Shown in pieces: positions 20,065 through 31,050 of a stretch of 64,000 nt of DNA (the first letter of the stretch is position 1; every line of letters starts with the position of its first letter). The translations under genes were made by a program, and so were the position numbers. Where the stretch lies: assembly GCA_036768485.1 (NCBI GenBank), contig JAVLUZ010000702.1, forward strand, positions 186,001 through 250,000. Direction: 5' to 3'. The notes beneath the pieces were generated by a model, which made no database searches, was not told the DNA's origin, and worked only from the letters and a program-made list of their open reading frames with translations. Source of the stretch: Mermis nigrescens (lineage: Eukaryota > Nematoda > Enoplea > Mermithida > Mermithidae).

Positions 20065-20745
20065 TTAGAATTTCTGCTCATTTTCCTCGTCCACATTTGC
20101 CGGAAATGTCCCTATAGTTCGATGGTACGAATTGTTATAATTTTTCAGCAAATCAGCCAAAGCGTCAATGTACCTATATGTATTCTTGGCTGCAAAATAT
20201 CTCCACATTGTTTCCTTTAGAGTACGGTTAAAACGTCCTATGACACTGGCTTTTAGTTCACTTTTGGTTGTGAAAAAGTGGATATCCTGAGTTCTACGAA
20301 AAATTTGAAATTCTCTGTTGAAAAATTCTTTTCCTGCATCTGTCTGTAATTTATACGGTATTCGACCTGATCTAAAAATTTCCTGACATGCTTCTAGAAC
20401 CGCTTTTGAAGTTTTGGTTTTGAGTGGCAAAGACCATGCGTATTTTGAAAACAAATCAATACAATTTAGTAAAAATTTATACCCATCATTGAATTTGCTC
20501 AATGACTGCAAATCAACAAGATCAGCCTGCCATTGCTCATCAATACCACTTACTAAAACTTTATTGTGTGTGGAATGCTTTTTGGCTGGTTTATGTAATG
20601 TATATGTGGGCTGCTAAGCCAGCCATGCCTTAACTTGCAAATATTTGATATTTGGCAGTAATTCTATGCATTTTTTATACAAGTGGTTCACCCCAGAATA
20701 TCCAGTCTTACTATTATAATACAAGTTTTTCAATGTTCTATCCAT
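20065..20745 (-). pseudogene. Polinton integrase (retroviral-type, rve), one stop
   Basis: On the minus strand from ATG at 20743-20745, the frame reads through the start of the protein, hits an in-frame TAG at 20614-20616, and continues to 20065. Core features of Polinton integrases are present: 'QWQADLVDLQSLSKF' with the first Asp, 'LQTDAGKEFFN' with the second, 'RFNRTLKETMWRYF' and 'NNSYHRTIG'. The glutamate expected shortly before RFNRT (in SELKASVIGRFNRT) reads G where the family usually has E, so the catalytic triad may be damaged. In intact elements this enzyme inserts the element into chromosomes. Length about 227 codons, shorter than full Polinton integrases, so the C-terminal domain is probably missing. 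Confidence 0.85.
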
Positions 20746-20828
20746 TTTGGTTGTATTAAATTAATGCAATACCGATATTTATAGACGAACGAGCAGGATT
20801 TTTTCAGGGTTTTATTTTTTTCTTGGTT

Positions 20829-21140
20829 TTATATTTTATAATCACAAATAATACTTAGTAATTCAATTTTTCCTTTTCTTTTTCCAAATCTTGGGCGCAT
20901 TATAACGATGTTTCCTGCATCCTGAGACGCTCGGTTATATTCTATACATGAATTTGTTTCAAAACAATATTTTTCCGAACTGGCTCTTTGACAATTAAAA
21001 CATAATTGAATTATAAGAGGAAACATCGGCCGTTCTAAGTTTCGCCCACAAAAAGCTATTGGCGGTCTAATCGACCTGCCATACGGCTTCCTTTCCTCAT
21101 CACTAAAAGGATGTTTCTTAATTTCATGCACTGCCTCCAT
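20829..21140 (-). CDS. Small Cys-containing Polinton protein, unknown function
   Basis: An intact 103-codon minus-strand frame starting with ATG at 21140, downstream-facing toward the integrase gene and divergent from the ATPase gene. It contains CFNCQRASSEKYC and a further Cys, suggesting a metal-binding knuckle, and a basic stretch (RPRFGKRKGK). I do not recognise a family. Its survival without stops in a decayed element may be chance. Confidence 0.5.
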   Translation of the reverse strand: MEAVHEIKKHPFSDEERKPYGRSIRPPIAFCGRNLERPMFPLIIQLCFNCQRASSEKYCFETNSCIEYNRASQDAGNIVIMRPRFGKRKGKIELLSIICDYKI

Positions 21141-21222
21141 CTTTGAAAGGTTTCCTAATATTTGGGAACGCTTCTCCTATTTATGGACTCAGTTTATAAA
21201 TATTAAAACAAATTAGAAAAAA

Positions 21223-21869
21223 ATGCAATCATTAAAAATGCTTTTTGAGCATCCTTTCACGTGTATAGTTTCTGGACCAACAAAAGTCCGGGAAGACAAC
21301 ATTAATTCAACAAATAATTCAAAATAGAGAAAGGCTCATAAATACTGAAATCTTAAAAATTTGGTGGTGCTATGCTGAGAGTCAACCACTCTACCAAAAA
21401 GCAAAAAACGTCACATTTGTAGAAGGTTTTCGAGATTTTAATCACATTAAGCAATATAGCCCAACACCGCACCTAGTGGTATTGGATGATTTAATGCAAG
21501 AGAGCAAAGGCAAGCCACAGTCAATTCAGCTCTTCACTCAGTGGTTGTCATCATTGGAATGTCAGCCTATTTCGTGATTGTTCACAATTTATTTTTTGAT
21601 GGTCTTCGAACTTCGCGAGTGAATTCAGATTATATATTGCTTTTAAAAATCCAAGTTATAAACTGCAAGCACAGGTTTTAGCACGCCAGCTTTATCCTTC
21701 GAATTCAAAAGACTCCTTAGAACCGCTTTATTGATGCAACTAGACAGCCCCATGGTTACCTTTTGATAGATTCGATTCAAAAAATGCTAATGATCTATAT
21801 AGGCTAAAAACAGACATTTTCAGTACCCATGCAACTGTTTATATCCATAATTCTATAAATAATAGTTGA
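21223..21869 (+). pseudogene. Polinton packaging ATPase (FtsK/HerA-type), frameshifted
   Basis: From ATG 21223 the protein begins with 'FEHPFTCIVSGPT', the strand and P-loop of Polinton packaging ATPases. A one-base insertion near 21290 breaks the frame in the middle of Walker A (the Lys-Thr-Thr part is in the next frame). Walker B is clear in 'HLVVLDDLMQES' (about 21475). Further frame changes and an in-frame stop follow, and a C-terminal 'STHATVYIH' stretch ends at TGA 21867-21869. In intact elements the enzyme drives DNA into capsids. Position next to core and capsid genes fits the family's typical cluster. Confidence 0.75.
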
Positions 21870-21876
21870 AGGGTAA

Positions 21877-22094
21877 TATTCCATTTCTGATCAGAGAGAT
21901 TCGAAAATTACTACGATATCAAAAGCAAATAAGGTACCTGGGTAATAATAAAGGCATCAACAAAAGAAAGGAAAAACGATCATCATTCAAAACGGTGGTT
22001 TTTTACCCTTCTTACTTACTCCGATGCTTTCAGTAGTTGGTAGTTTGATAGCGATGCAATAATTGGAAAAAATGAAGCATACTGAAAAACGATT
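21877..22094 (+). pseudogene. Small basic/hydrophobic Polinton protein remnant
   Basis: A Lys/Arg-rich segment (about 21885-21985) is followed, after a frame change, by a hydrophobic stretch (GGFLPFLLTP..., about 21988-22050). This layout is common for a small protein between ATPase and core-protein genes in Polintons. Function is not established. Assignment rests on position and composition. Confidence 0.45.
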
Positions 22095-22612
22095 CTCGTC
22101 CCAGCTGATATAATTGAGTGTTCTAAGCCAATAGACGCGGTGTTTAATTCACTGAACAATGAAATTGGAAAGATTCTCAAGAGCAAAAATATACCAAGTG
22201 AAATAAAATTAGTCAAATATAATCAAGTGTTGCAGACATTTAGTAGATTACAAGAGAAGAGACGGCAACCTTATGAATTGAATATAGATAGAAAATACAG
22301 GCGAGGGAATCAGTGATGACGAAATACTGGCAGATATTTCAAAACCACATTTACAAGTTGCAGAAAGATTTTTAAATGATATGCGCAAAATCCTAATATT
22401 GAAATAGAGTCTAGTGGTGAACTAGTAATTGATGGACAAAGAATTTATGCTTCTAATGTTGTTGATTTGGTACATCAGTTTTCTAGTGATCCAAAAATTA
22501 CTGGACTTCCAGGTACAAAAGAGTTGTCAGGCATGCTTGATCGTTCCACTAAATCTCTTAAAAACATTGGCAATAAAAAGCTTAGACACTCTTTTGCAAC
22601 AGCACGGACTGA
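22095..22612 (+). pseudogene. Polinton core protein (pX-like), broken
   Basis: Two recognisable blocks are present: an N-terminal helical part (SLNNEIGKILKSK..., 22145-22290) with a stop after it, and a C-terminal part starting 'GELVIDGQRIYASNVVDLV' (22412) that matches the typical strand-helix end of these proteins. The last residues were displaced by a LINE insertion; the original end resumes at 23224 and stops near 23264. Confidence 0.55.
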
Positions 22613-23223
22613 ATCAGAATCAGAATTTCAAGAGCATCATCAATCTTTTCAACCTTAAAACATTTCTGAAGTAGACCCGATATACGGAACAAAGCGAAAG
22701 CCCGAATCTACTGTGCCACGGTCCGAGCCACGCTGTTATATGCTACAGAAACATGGCCCATGAAACGAAATCAGCTCATAAAGATGGAAGCCTTTGACCA
22801 TCGTTGTCTCCGACAGATTACAAAAGTACGTTGGTCAGACTTTATTACCAATTAGTCTGTCCGCCAACGATGCGGTCTGAAACATCCACTAGCCGCCGCG
22901 ATGATTTTGCGCCGTTGGAAATGGATCGGTCATGTTATGAGGATGCCTGATTCTCGATTGCCCTATAAAACATTTACCAGCTCGCAGGGGCCAACTTGGA
23001 AACGCCCCAAAGGAGGCGTTAGACATACAACGCAGCGATATTTCCACAAAAAAGGCGAGGCACTTATCATGATCCCATTCAACCTTAATCGAAAGAAGTT
23101 TAACGTTTCGTGGCTACATCATCTTAGATCAATTGCCGCCGACCGGGTGCAGTGGCGCACAATTTCAAACAACACGGTCAATGCCCACTATGGGCAGAAT
23201 GGCCATTAAGCAAAGCTAAGCAA
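22613..23223 (+). mobile_element. LINE (non-LTR) 3' fragment inserted in the Polinton
   Basis: The insert is flanked by perfect 12-bp copies of agcacggactga (22601-22612 and 23224-23235), a target duplication of LINE type. Its frame resembles the C-terminal end of reverse transcriptase ORFs, with 'WKWIGHVMRMPDSRLPYK' and an upstream 'CLRQITKVRWSDFI' (in a second frame with a stop). It is 5'-truncated and ends in a short 'aagcaaagctaagcaa' tail. The family could be RTE or another LINE clade. Confidence 0.75.
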
Positions 23224-23306
23224 AGCACGGACTGATGCAAATTTCAATTGGGATGAAAGTCTATAAATATTAATTAATACATAATAAAATAAGAAAAATT
23301 ATTAAA

Positions 23307-23800
23307 ATGCATGATGTAAATTCGGACGATTTTAATCTGTGGTTAAGAGAACTATAGTGGACGGCCCCCAAAGAGGCAATGGGCTCGAAAGGATTTTTGA
23401 GAGACTTTATATCAACGAGGCGGCGGGTTATGCAGTTTTTCCCGGTATTTGTTCAGAATGAAGCTGTTCCAGTTTGAAATCTTTAGGGAAAAATGTTGGA
23501 AAACACGCTCTAGTAGCAGGAGCAAATATTGCATCGGATGTTGCCCAAGGGAAACCGCTTTTTCAGTCAACCAAGGAACATTCAAAATGAGAAGCATCGC
23601 AACTTTTTTGATGAAGCCTCTGAAGCTCTACAACAACAATCTGGCGAGGTTTTGGGTAGTCGATCGAAGTCCATAAATATGAATACAAATGATTCATTTA
23701 CAAGGTTAATGGAAGAGCATGGCTCTAATAGACGCCAAATCAATTCCGAGGTAGTACTTAAACTGAGTTGGATCTTTTTACAGTTCCCCCAACTCAGGTC
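23307..23800 (+). pseudogene. Polinton structural protein remnant
   Basis: Starts at ATG 23307 and soon stops (TAG after about 16 codons). Across several frames it contains a Gly-rich basic part and 'GKHALVAGANIASDVAQGK' (about 23500), followed by a polar helical tail. This order (Gly-rich, then a 'G..AL..G.N..SDV..G' helix) is typical of a conserved Polinton protein encoded just upstream of the major capsid. Function unknown. Confidence 0.5.
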
Positions 23801-23814
23801 GTGATAAAGCAGGG

Positions 23815-25013
23815 ATTTTGGGATGAAATTCAACCAATGCTTTCGAATCACAAATGAGGGACCATATGAATTTTGAATACCAGCTGATCTACACTACTTG
23901 CAATTGAATACAAATTTTATTTATGACTTTTAGGATTAAACAACCAGTTGTGGCGGCAGCAACAGCAATACCCATTATGCACCTACCAATTTGATTGGGA
24001 AAACGTTCTTTAGACGAGTAAAGTCACTTTCTGGGCGGCGAATTAGTTTTTGACAGTTCTGATAAATACGCATATAGGGCATATTTTGAAACAGAATTAA
24101 ATTATGGGCTTGATGCAAAAAAAGTCTCATTTACAGTCAGCTTTATATTTTCGTGAACATGGAAAAAATGTTGATACTAAAGACAATGAGGGGTTTAAAG
24201 AGAGAGCGACATATTTCAAAAATGATAAAATTGTGGAAATTTCGGCTCCTTCTTCACATTGATTTTTTCTTCAGGGCGGATTTTTGTTGAATTTTACCGA
24301 TCTAAGGCTGAGAATTACATAGAAACAGTAATAACTTTGTTCTACAATGCTTTGAGGATGTTAATTAAGAGCTAGAAATCTTACAAATGAAGTTTTTTAT
24401 ACGTAAAGTAGAAGTTTTAGATAGCTTAAATTTAGCTCTCGAGGCAAACCTTATTGTCATACACAGCAAAGTATCCTATACGACGGATATCAATGACGAA
24501 CCTGCACATTTCAAATCCATCCAGAGAAACTCCTAATTATACACTATTCACAGGACAACTTCCTCGACGTATAGTTTTTGCATGTCTTGAGGGTAGTGCC
24601 TATAGAGGTGCACTCTCTAAATCACCCTTCAATTTCAAGCCTTTTGGTATTAATGATGTCAGAGTGACTTGTGGTGGAAAAACATTCCCTACCCAACCAT
24701 TCGATATTTCTTTCAAAAATGATAAATATCTACAAGTTTTTGATAATATGTGTGAAGCACTCGATATTGGAAAGGATAACAGAAGTAATTTTATTAGCCA
24801 GGAAGATTTTAAAATGAGTCATTGTTTTTTGTTTTCGATCTTATTCCAGACGAAGACGATAGTGGGCATTGGGATTGAGTTCGAGAAGGGACAACTAGTA
24901 TTTATGTAAGATTTTAAGGTAATTTACCCGGAAAAATAATTGTTTATGCTGAATTTGATTATTTAATCTTGGTTGATCAAAATCGTAACACTTTTTATGA
25001 TTGTATTGCTTAA
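23815..25013 (+). pseudogene. Hexon-type major capsid protein, multiply broken
   Basis: Fragments in several frames follow the order of Polinton/adintovirus double-jelly-roll capsid proteins: 'ADLHYLQLNTNFIYDF' (about 23882), a 'GGELVFDSSDKYAYRAYF' block (24037), 'NYGLDAKKSHLQSALYF' (24100), 'AKYPIRRISMTNLHIS' (24463), 'GQLPRRIVFACLEGSAY' (24550), 'PFNFKPFGINDVRVTCG' (24627) and the closing 'VYAEFDYLILVDQNRN' (24945). The largest intact piece is 24454-24909. At least four frameshifts or stops make it non-functional. The intact protein forms icosahedral capsid faces. Confidence 0.8.
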
Positions 25014-25017
25014 GAGA

Positions 25018-25425
25018 TGAATACTACAGAAGTGATAAACATTTTGAAATTTTACTTAAAGAATACATTTTTTGGAGTTTTCCTCTAGATCTTCTTTTAC
25101 CGATAACAAAATATCCGCTGCCTTAATAGTAAACCCAGATACCATCAACAAACCAGGCTTCCACTGGGTTGCATTGTATTCGGCATTGATGAGCACTTTG
25201 ATTACTTTGATAGTTATGGCTGTGAACCAGCTGAGCTCAAACAATATATAAAAATAATTCAAGAACATATATGTTTCATAACATACAAATTCAAACATGT
25301 CTTATGACTAGCTGTGGCATATGTATATATATTTATTAGTGTGGCGCACCAAAGACTTACCATTGAAGAACATTGTACTGTCTATGTATCACACAGAAAT
25401 TTATGAAAAGTTCAAAAATTTATAA
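25018..25425 (+). pseudogene. Adenain-type cysteine protease, broken
   Basis: From ATG 25018 the sequence shows 'KNTFFGVFPLDLLLP', then in another frame 'KPGFHWVALY' (catalytic His of the adenain/Ulp1 fold, about 25147) and 'EHFDYFDSYGCEP' (acidic partner region, about 25190). The Cys-containing end survives only as a degenerate stretch near 25300. In intact Polintons it processes capsid proteins. Located between major and minor capsid genes as usual. Confidence 0.75.
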
Positions 25426-25460
25426 ATAAAAGAATGTATTGTAATAATCAAAATTGAAAA

Positions 25461-26207
25461 ATGGCAAAACAATTTTATATCATATAACCGAGTGATTCGG
25501 ATCAACTCAATACAGCATCTACTATTGTGGCTAAACTACCTCGTCAAATAAATTTAACAGACGAGTGGGAAGTTGGTCTAGCAGAAATAGTTCATGCAAA
25601 TACTTGGCATAATGTTGAAAAAGAACAAAACTTTTACAATTTTTTGATTTGAAGAACAAAGGTCGGTCAAAAATGATTTTTCCTCCTAGTAGATATCAAA
25701 CAATTGATGAGTTATTGAAAATACTCAATAAAGCAATTGTGATGGCTGGTTCCAATGAAAAAACTGATTATATATCTCATTTGAAATTTCAATACAGTGA
25801 AATAAGAAAGTATTGTCATATGGTAGTCACTAGTCAATACAAAATACATACGAAGTGTAAAATTGAGTCCATGTTAGGCATAAACTATAATATTGAAGAT
25901 GAAGAGAAAATAACAGTAGCAAATCATTCTCCATACATGCTAGGTGAAATGCATAATTTTTACATTTACTGTGACATTGTAGAACCGCAAGTAATCGGTA
26001 ATTTACTTGCTACAGCTGCTACAGGTTGTAAATATTGAGGGAAAATATTTGGATATAATAAATCATCCATATATAAGTCCACAATATATACCCGTTTTAA
26101 AGAAAATTTCTAACACTATTGATATCAATGTAAAGACGGATCAAGAAAACCAGCTAGTCCCATTTGAATTTCGAAAAACTCTAATCAAACTGCATTTTAG
26201 GAAATAA
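25461..26207 (+). pseudogene. Penton-type minor capsid protein, two to three breaks
   Basis: Start at ATG 25461, immediately upstream of 'TIVAKLPRQINLTDEWEVGL' and 'EIVHANTWHN', the hallmark N-terminal strands of Polinton penton proteins. A stop near 25650 and a frame change near 26030 interrupt it. The middle (25649-26036) is open for 129 codons and contains 'NFYIYCDIVEPQVIG'. The end (PFEFRKTLIKLHFRK, then TAA) fits the family. It would form capsid vertices as a single jelly roll. Confidence 0.85.
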
Positions 26208-26954
26208 TAAATACTGATGTTTTAAAAAATAAAACAATAATGACTCTTCTACTATTTTTGACAGTCTTTCCAGATTTCTGACTGGAAAGAGCTGACTGCA
26301 AAGTACCCCAAATTAGGATCAATAAAAGTTTTACCTTATTGTACTAAATATTTGAAAATTGATGAAAACTTTAAAGGCATCGAAGTTGAGGGTCATTGTA
26401 TAGAAAATAGTATGAAATGTGAAGAAAGGAGTGATTTAGGTATTATTACAAATGAAATAGCGGGCTGTATTCACACCTGGGCGTGGGGGAGTTCGGGGGT
26501 ATGCACCCCCCAGAAACAAAATACCCCCCAGAAATCAAAATACCCCCCAGAATTCAAGTTTTGAAAATTTTTTTCGTTTTCTTCGCAATTTTTTGATGCC
26601 AATGGATAGTGCTTGACGAGAAACGTCGAAAAATGGTGTTTTTATCACCATACCACCATTTTTAAGGCCATTTTTCGACCTTCAAAAAATCTTGCACCCC
26701 CCCCAGAATTTTCTTGCTGCCCACGTATGGCTGTATTGCACTGCTGAATACATTCACTCTTCTATATGTTATTCGTTTCGAAATATTGCAGCAGAAAAAT
26801 CAAGGCATACTCATGTATAGTCTTGGCCAATGAAATAAAATAGTAGGAGGGGTTAAAACATGGTTATATTAGTCTGATGTAAAGTTGTGCTTTTTAAGTG
26901 ATAAAAGTACCAATTAAAACGTGATGAAGCAGTATGTACTGCATAAAAATAGAG
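26208..26954 (+). other. Polinton interior remnant with MITE, no recognisable gene
   Basis: Between the penton remnant and the right TIR only short open stretches remain, for example about 26345-26470. If a DNA polymerase B gene once lay here it is gone. A family A MITE occupies 26472-26729. Confidence 0.5.
26472..26729 (+). mobile_element. Family A hAT-like MITE, perfect 8-bp TSD
   Basis: The 8-mer gctgtatt immediately precedes CACACCTGGGCG and immediately follows GCCCACGTATG. This full-length 258-bp copy is a good family reference. Confidence 0.85.
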
Positions 26955-29135
26955 TGAGCTTTTGATTGTTGATAAAATTCTAAAAACGCGGAGACGACGT
27001 TATAAGACCGAATATCTCGTTCACTGGAGGGTACCCTGAAAAATTTGACTCATGGGTTTCAACGGTAGTCAAATTGTAAAACATCTGAAATTTCCAGATT
27101 TTACAAAATAATTTCCAAATTTTACAAATTAATTTTCAAATCTTACATAATAATTTCCAAATTTTACAAAATACTTATACTTAACCATATAAAAAAGTTT
27201 CCAAATTTTACAAGATAATTGCCAAATTTTACAAAATATTTCCAAATTCTACAAAATATGCCTCTTATTTTTTCGTTAAACCCGCATTTTAATGTTTTAT
27301 TGTCTCACCTCATTAAGTGTTATGCACGTATTCAGTGTGTTCATACAACAGATCTGCAGCCTACGGAGTGATCCTTTAGCCTTAGGTTGGGGAGATCTGT
27401 GCGAGACTGTATGTAGACCCTTTGTAACCTTTTTTACAACCACCTTTTCCTCACTATGGGTTGCAAAATGTTGCCTATAGTAGGCCTAGTGCACTGTTCT
27501 ATCGTGTTTCTTAAATCTCTCAAATTTCCAGCTCAGCGAATCAAAAGATACGTGTTGTAACATACCTACAGTAAAATCAGGCAAAATATTTTGCGTAGAT
27601 TATTTTTGACTCATATACATCTAAATTATTGAATTTCAGCTTTATTTGACTTTTACTTTGTGAGATATAGAAAATCCAGAAAGCTACTGTATGCCTACAG
27701 TAAGCCAATGTGTATAGAATTTGTGACTCGTGTATACATATGACGTTTCTCAAATTTGAGCTCAATCCGGCCATTGGTTAAAAAATACGTGTTATAACAT
27801 AGCTACAGTAAGCCGGTACACAATTTTCTATACACATTATTTTTTGGCATATAATCTTTATATCCTGAACATTTCAGCTCGATTCAGCCATTGGTTCATG
27901 ATTTATAGCAGTTTTATGATGTGTTCTAAAGTAACTGAGTGTAAAGTGTAAAGTGATATGCAAGTTGGAATATCCCTCCGTTTACCATCATGTTTTTCAG
28001 TCGAAGTGCACCATCATGGCATAAACTCCTAGTGCATATTAAGCTATGCCTTCTTAACATTCTCTGACAGCTATTACTTTCATTTAGTGCAATTTTTTAT
28101 GCTCTTTCTGAATATGCATGTTATTTTCTGTGAAAATTATTTTTGGAAGAGGTATAATTAAAAATTAAAAGACTATCACAATGCATAAGAATAGACATCT
28201 GTCGGACATTATGCAAAATTAATGAAAGGTAGATTTCTGTTGTGTTAAACACATCCAGGGATGCATTTAAAGAGCTGGAAAGGAATAAACCACTAAATTT
28301 TCTTATTAGAACCTTATTTTCCCATCTTGAGTTTTTGTGATATCACTGTAAATAGGCCAAAAAATGCCTGAGCTAAACCATTAAAAACGATGTAACTGAA
28401 GCCAAAACGAGGCTAGACAAAGTTTTGGACACATGGCTGAGGTAGAAAAGAAAAAAATGCCACGAAAGTGATTCATTATGCCTCCGGTAAAGGACACGAT
28501 AAACGGAGGGATATTGTACTACATCTATAGTCTATTTCACATAACTTCGTGCATAAATTCTAAGAATTTTCGTCGACAGTAGGCCGAGGGTTACGATATT
28601 TATATATCAGATCAATGCTATAATCGCAATCTGTCAGCTTATTGCCGTAGATAGTTTTAAAATTTATGACCGGAGTTGTGTGAAACAGACTATAGTATGG
28701 TAAGCAATGTTCATAGTTATCCCCAAAAATGAAATTCTGATAGCTTCCCCATTTCTCGTACATCCCCCTGCATTAGGTAGGTACTCCTGCTGTAGTGTAA
28801 AGTAGATTGGTCTACAGTATGCCTCCTTGATTTGTTCTGCAAGTTTAAACTAATATACAGTATACCGTGCACTATTGTTTATAATCATCTGCAGTGTTGA
28901 GTAAGTAGCTATAGTTATCCTCAACTATGATTAGTGACAGTAATACTTCTCTTTGTGATTCGCAAGTTTAAAAAGACTTACGGTAAACTCGTATTTGGGG
29001 ATAACTATAGTGTGACGTCACCGGCCGACGTCATCCCTAGGCAGCAACACAAAGTATAGCCAGTGCTTAAGTATAGGCTTTGCTTCAACTTAGCCTATGT
29101 TTAAGCACTGGCTACACTTTGTGTTGCTATCCAGG
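26955..29135 (-). repeat. Polinton right terminal inverted repeat
   Basis: Inverse of 18210-19820, beginning at the inner 'gataaaattctaaaaacgcggagacgacgt' and ending in the hairpin (29044-29127) and GTGTTGCTATCCAGG. It is about 550 bp longer than the left TIR because of an inserted element at about 27970-28516. Confidence 0.85.
27970..28516. mobile_element. MITE-like insertion in the right TIR
   Basis: Starts AATATCCCTCCGTTTA and ends TAAACGGAGGGATATT, a perfect 16-bp inverted repeat. The left TIR (about 18650-18690) lacks it, so it inserted after the TIRs formed. The target duplication is not obvious. The superfamily is undetermined. No coding frame is seen. Confidence 0.7.
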
Positions 29136-29159
29136 AGACATGGGGCCTATCGCACCAAT

Positions 29160-29280
29160 TCAGTGGTTCAGAGGTTCAGTGGTTCAGTGGTGCGCTTTAT
29201 AGGTTCCGAGGTGTTCTGATGCACCAACGACTTCTAGAAAGGTTGGTGTTTCAGTGGTTCAGAGGTGTAGATATTTCTTT
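29160..29280. repeat. Short 'ggttcagtggttcag' tandem repeat
   Basis: Several imperfect units of 'ttcagtggttcagagg' occur immediately outside the Polinton. No gene is seen. Confidence 0.6.
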
Positions 29281-29489
29281 TATGCGCACAATGTAGACGA
29301 ATAATAAGGCGTTATGCACGCATTAAGTGTTGTATTACTTTGTTGTGTAAAAAACTTGTTCCGCATCCTACTGGAGATATTGAACAATCAAAAAAGGGAA
29401 GAACACGTGTTTTTTAATTAATATGAAGTTTACACCTCGATAAGTAACTCAATATTGCGTTTTTAAACGCGTTTGCTACGAATTGTAGC

Positions 29490-29654
29490 CACACGTGGGC
29501 GTGGGGGGTTCGGGGGTACGCAGCCCATATGTAGAAGGCCAAAATTTTTTCCCGCAATTTTTTGATGCCAATGGATAGTCGCCATACCACCACTTTTTGA
29601 CCTTTGAAAAATCTTGCACACCCTCAGAATTTTGGTGCTGTTTACCCACCTATG
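29490..29654 (+). mobile_element. Family A hAT-like MITE, shortened
   Basis: CACACGTGGGCG to CCCACCTATG with an internal deletion of the C-rich and 'gagaaacgtt' parts. Flanks match poorly (attgtagc / cttttagc). Confidence 0.55.
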
Positions 29655-30360
29655 CTTTTAGCCCTCCGAACTACTTTATTTTTATTCTATCCAACTTGTC
29701 CCGACTTATGTATAAGCGGAGATGTTAGCAGAGAAATCCGATACGTTTTTACACCACCCACTGGAGTGTAAAGTTCAATACCTTATAACTAACTCTGTAT
29801 GCAGTGGAAAAAAGTTTGTTGGTAACCGAAAGTAGTTCTTGAGTCGTAGCATATTTCTATCGAACAAAATGCCTTGGGATTCAAAAACGGAGTTGTTGGC
29901 AGACAAACAGAGGCTAAAATATTTTTTCACCCTCTGATGCTTTACACTCTTTACTCGCCACTCTGGAAATGAGTCAATTTAGAACAAATTTTAAAGTGCC
30001 ATCGAGCTTACTCAATTTTCTAAATTTGAAAGAACCACGCTAAATAGAATGCAAATCTGAAATAGGTAAGGCCGAAGACCGATTAAAATTTAAAAATTTT
30101 ATGTTATAACGTTACAGCAAAAGTTTACACGCTCATTACTAGTCGGGTAAAATGTAAAAGAGGATGATTTTTTCATTATCTATCTTTTAAAAAAACCGCA
30201 TCTCCCAGACGTGTTCCGTTATTTCTGTAGGGGTAGAGATATCTTGGGGGTCCGAAGTATATTATAGGTAAGCGCTAACGCTCTACTGTCAGGGATGACA
30301 GCTGACGCAATAGCTGATACTCTATTTCACAGCATATATGGAACAAACGTTCTCAAGCAA
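29655..30360. other. AT-rich stretch, nothing recognised
   Basis: No open frame, RNA gene or repeat terminus that I can support. Confidence 0.3.
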
Positions 30361-30364
30361 GGGA

Positions 30365-30500
30365 ACCGGTCTTGGCACAGTTGGTAACACATCTGTGCTA
30401 GGAGTCAGCGCTGATAAAAGTTGGTTGGTTCGACACCAGCTGACACCGGTTTTGCCTTCAGTCAGCGTCCATTATTACTAATGTGACATGGCGAGACTGA
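30365..30500 (+). mobile_element. tRNA-like SINE
   Basis: A-box-like TGGCACAGTTGGTAAC (about 30374) and B-box GGTTCGACACC (about 30427) are spaced as in a tRNA gene. ACCGGT near the 5' end can pair with ACCGGT near the 3' end, followed by TTTT. The body 'cttcagtcagcgtcc' and 'atgtgacat' follow. A decayed second copy lies at about 30700-30880 with 'gcttcgacaccagctgacaccgg'. It is a pol III-type head of a SINE rather than a working tRNA. Confidence 0.5.
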
Positions 30501-31050
30501 ACAGTGAACAGTATATGACATCACTCATTGACGATGAACCTTGCACATTGTTGGCCGAGGAGCCAATCGATATTTGAAAATTATAAGGCAAAATATGTGC
30601 GCCAGTCGATCTCTGACAATTTGATAATGGTTAAAGAGTCAAAGGCCCCGGCCTATTATTATATTCGACTACTTCGGTCAAAAGGCATAAAAATTTCCTA
30701 AGTTAATCCACATTTATACATGCACATGATGCAGCAACGAGGACGCCGCTTCTCTGAAGAAGGGGAATGTCAAAGATGACAGCTGAGCTTTGCTGGGAGT
30801 GATAAAGGTTGGCTGCTTCGACACCAGCTGACACCGGTTTTGTCTTCAGCCAACGTCCTCCATTACTTATGTGACACTACCTATAATCGATTATATTAAT
30901 TGTTGTATGTTCCATTCTAACGGACCGTTTCCAGAAAATGCTCGTGAATTTTGAACCTGAAGTAGCTAAACTGGCGATTTAAACATGCGCTGCGCACGAT
31001 CATATTTCGCGCATCAAGAGTTATAAGATTTCTTTACTGAATGTGGCTAC

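Larger units (their letters stand above)
18210..29135. mobile_element. Polinton/Maverick (adintovirus-like) element, decayed
   Basis: Long inverted repeats (18210-19820 and 26955-29135, the latter lengthened by an insertion) bound remains of the Polinton gene set: retroviral-type integrase (minus), a small Cys-containing protein (minus), and on the plus strand packaging ATPase, small hydrophobic protein, core protein, another structural protein, hexon-type major capsid, adenain-type protease and penton-type minor capsid. The outer tips read CCTGGATAGCAACAC. I found no protein-primed DNA polymerase B, and nearly all genes carry stops or frameshifts, so it is a dead copy. A LINE fragment and a family A MITE interrupt it. 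Confidence 0.9.

Noticed and set aside
28560..28763. 67-codon minus-strand frame
   Set aside because: Lies within the Polinton right TIR, equivalent to non-coding sequence in the left TIR.
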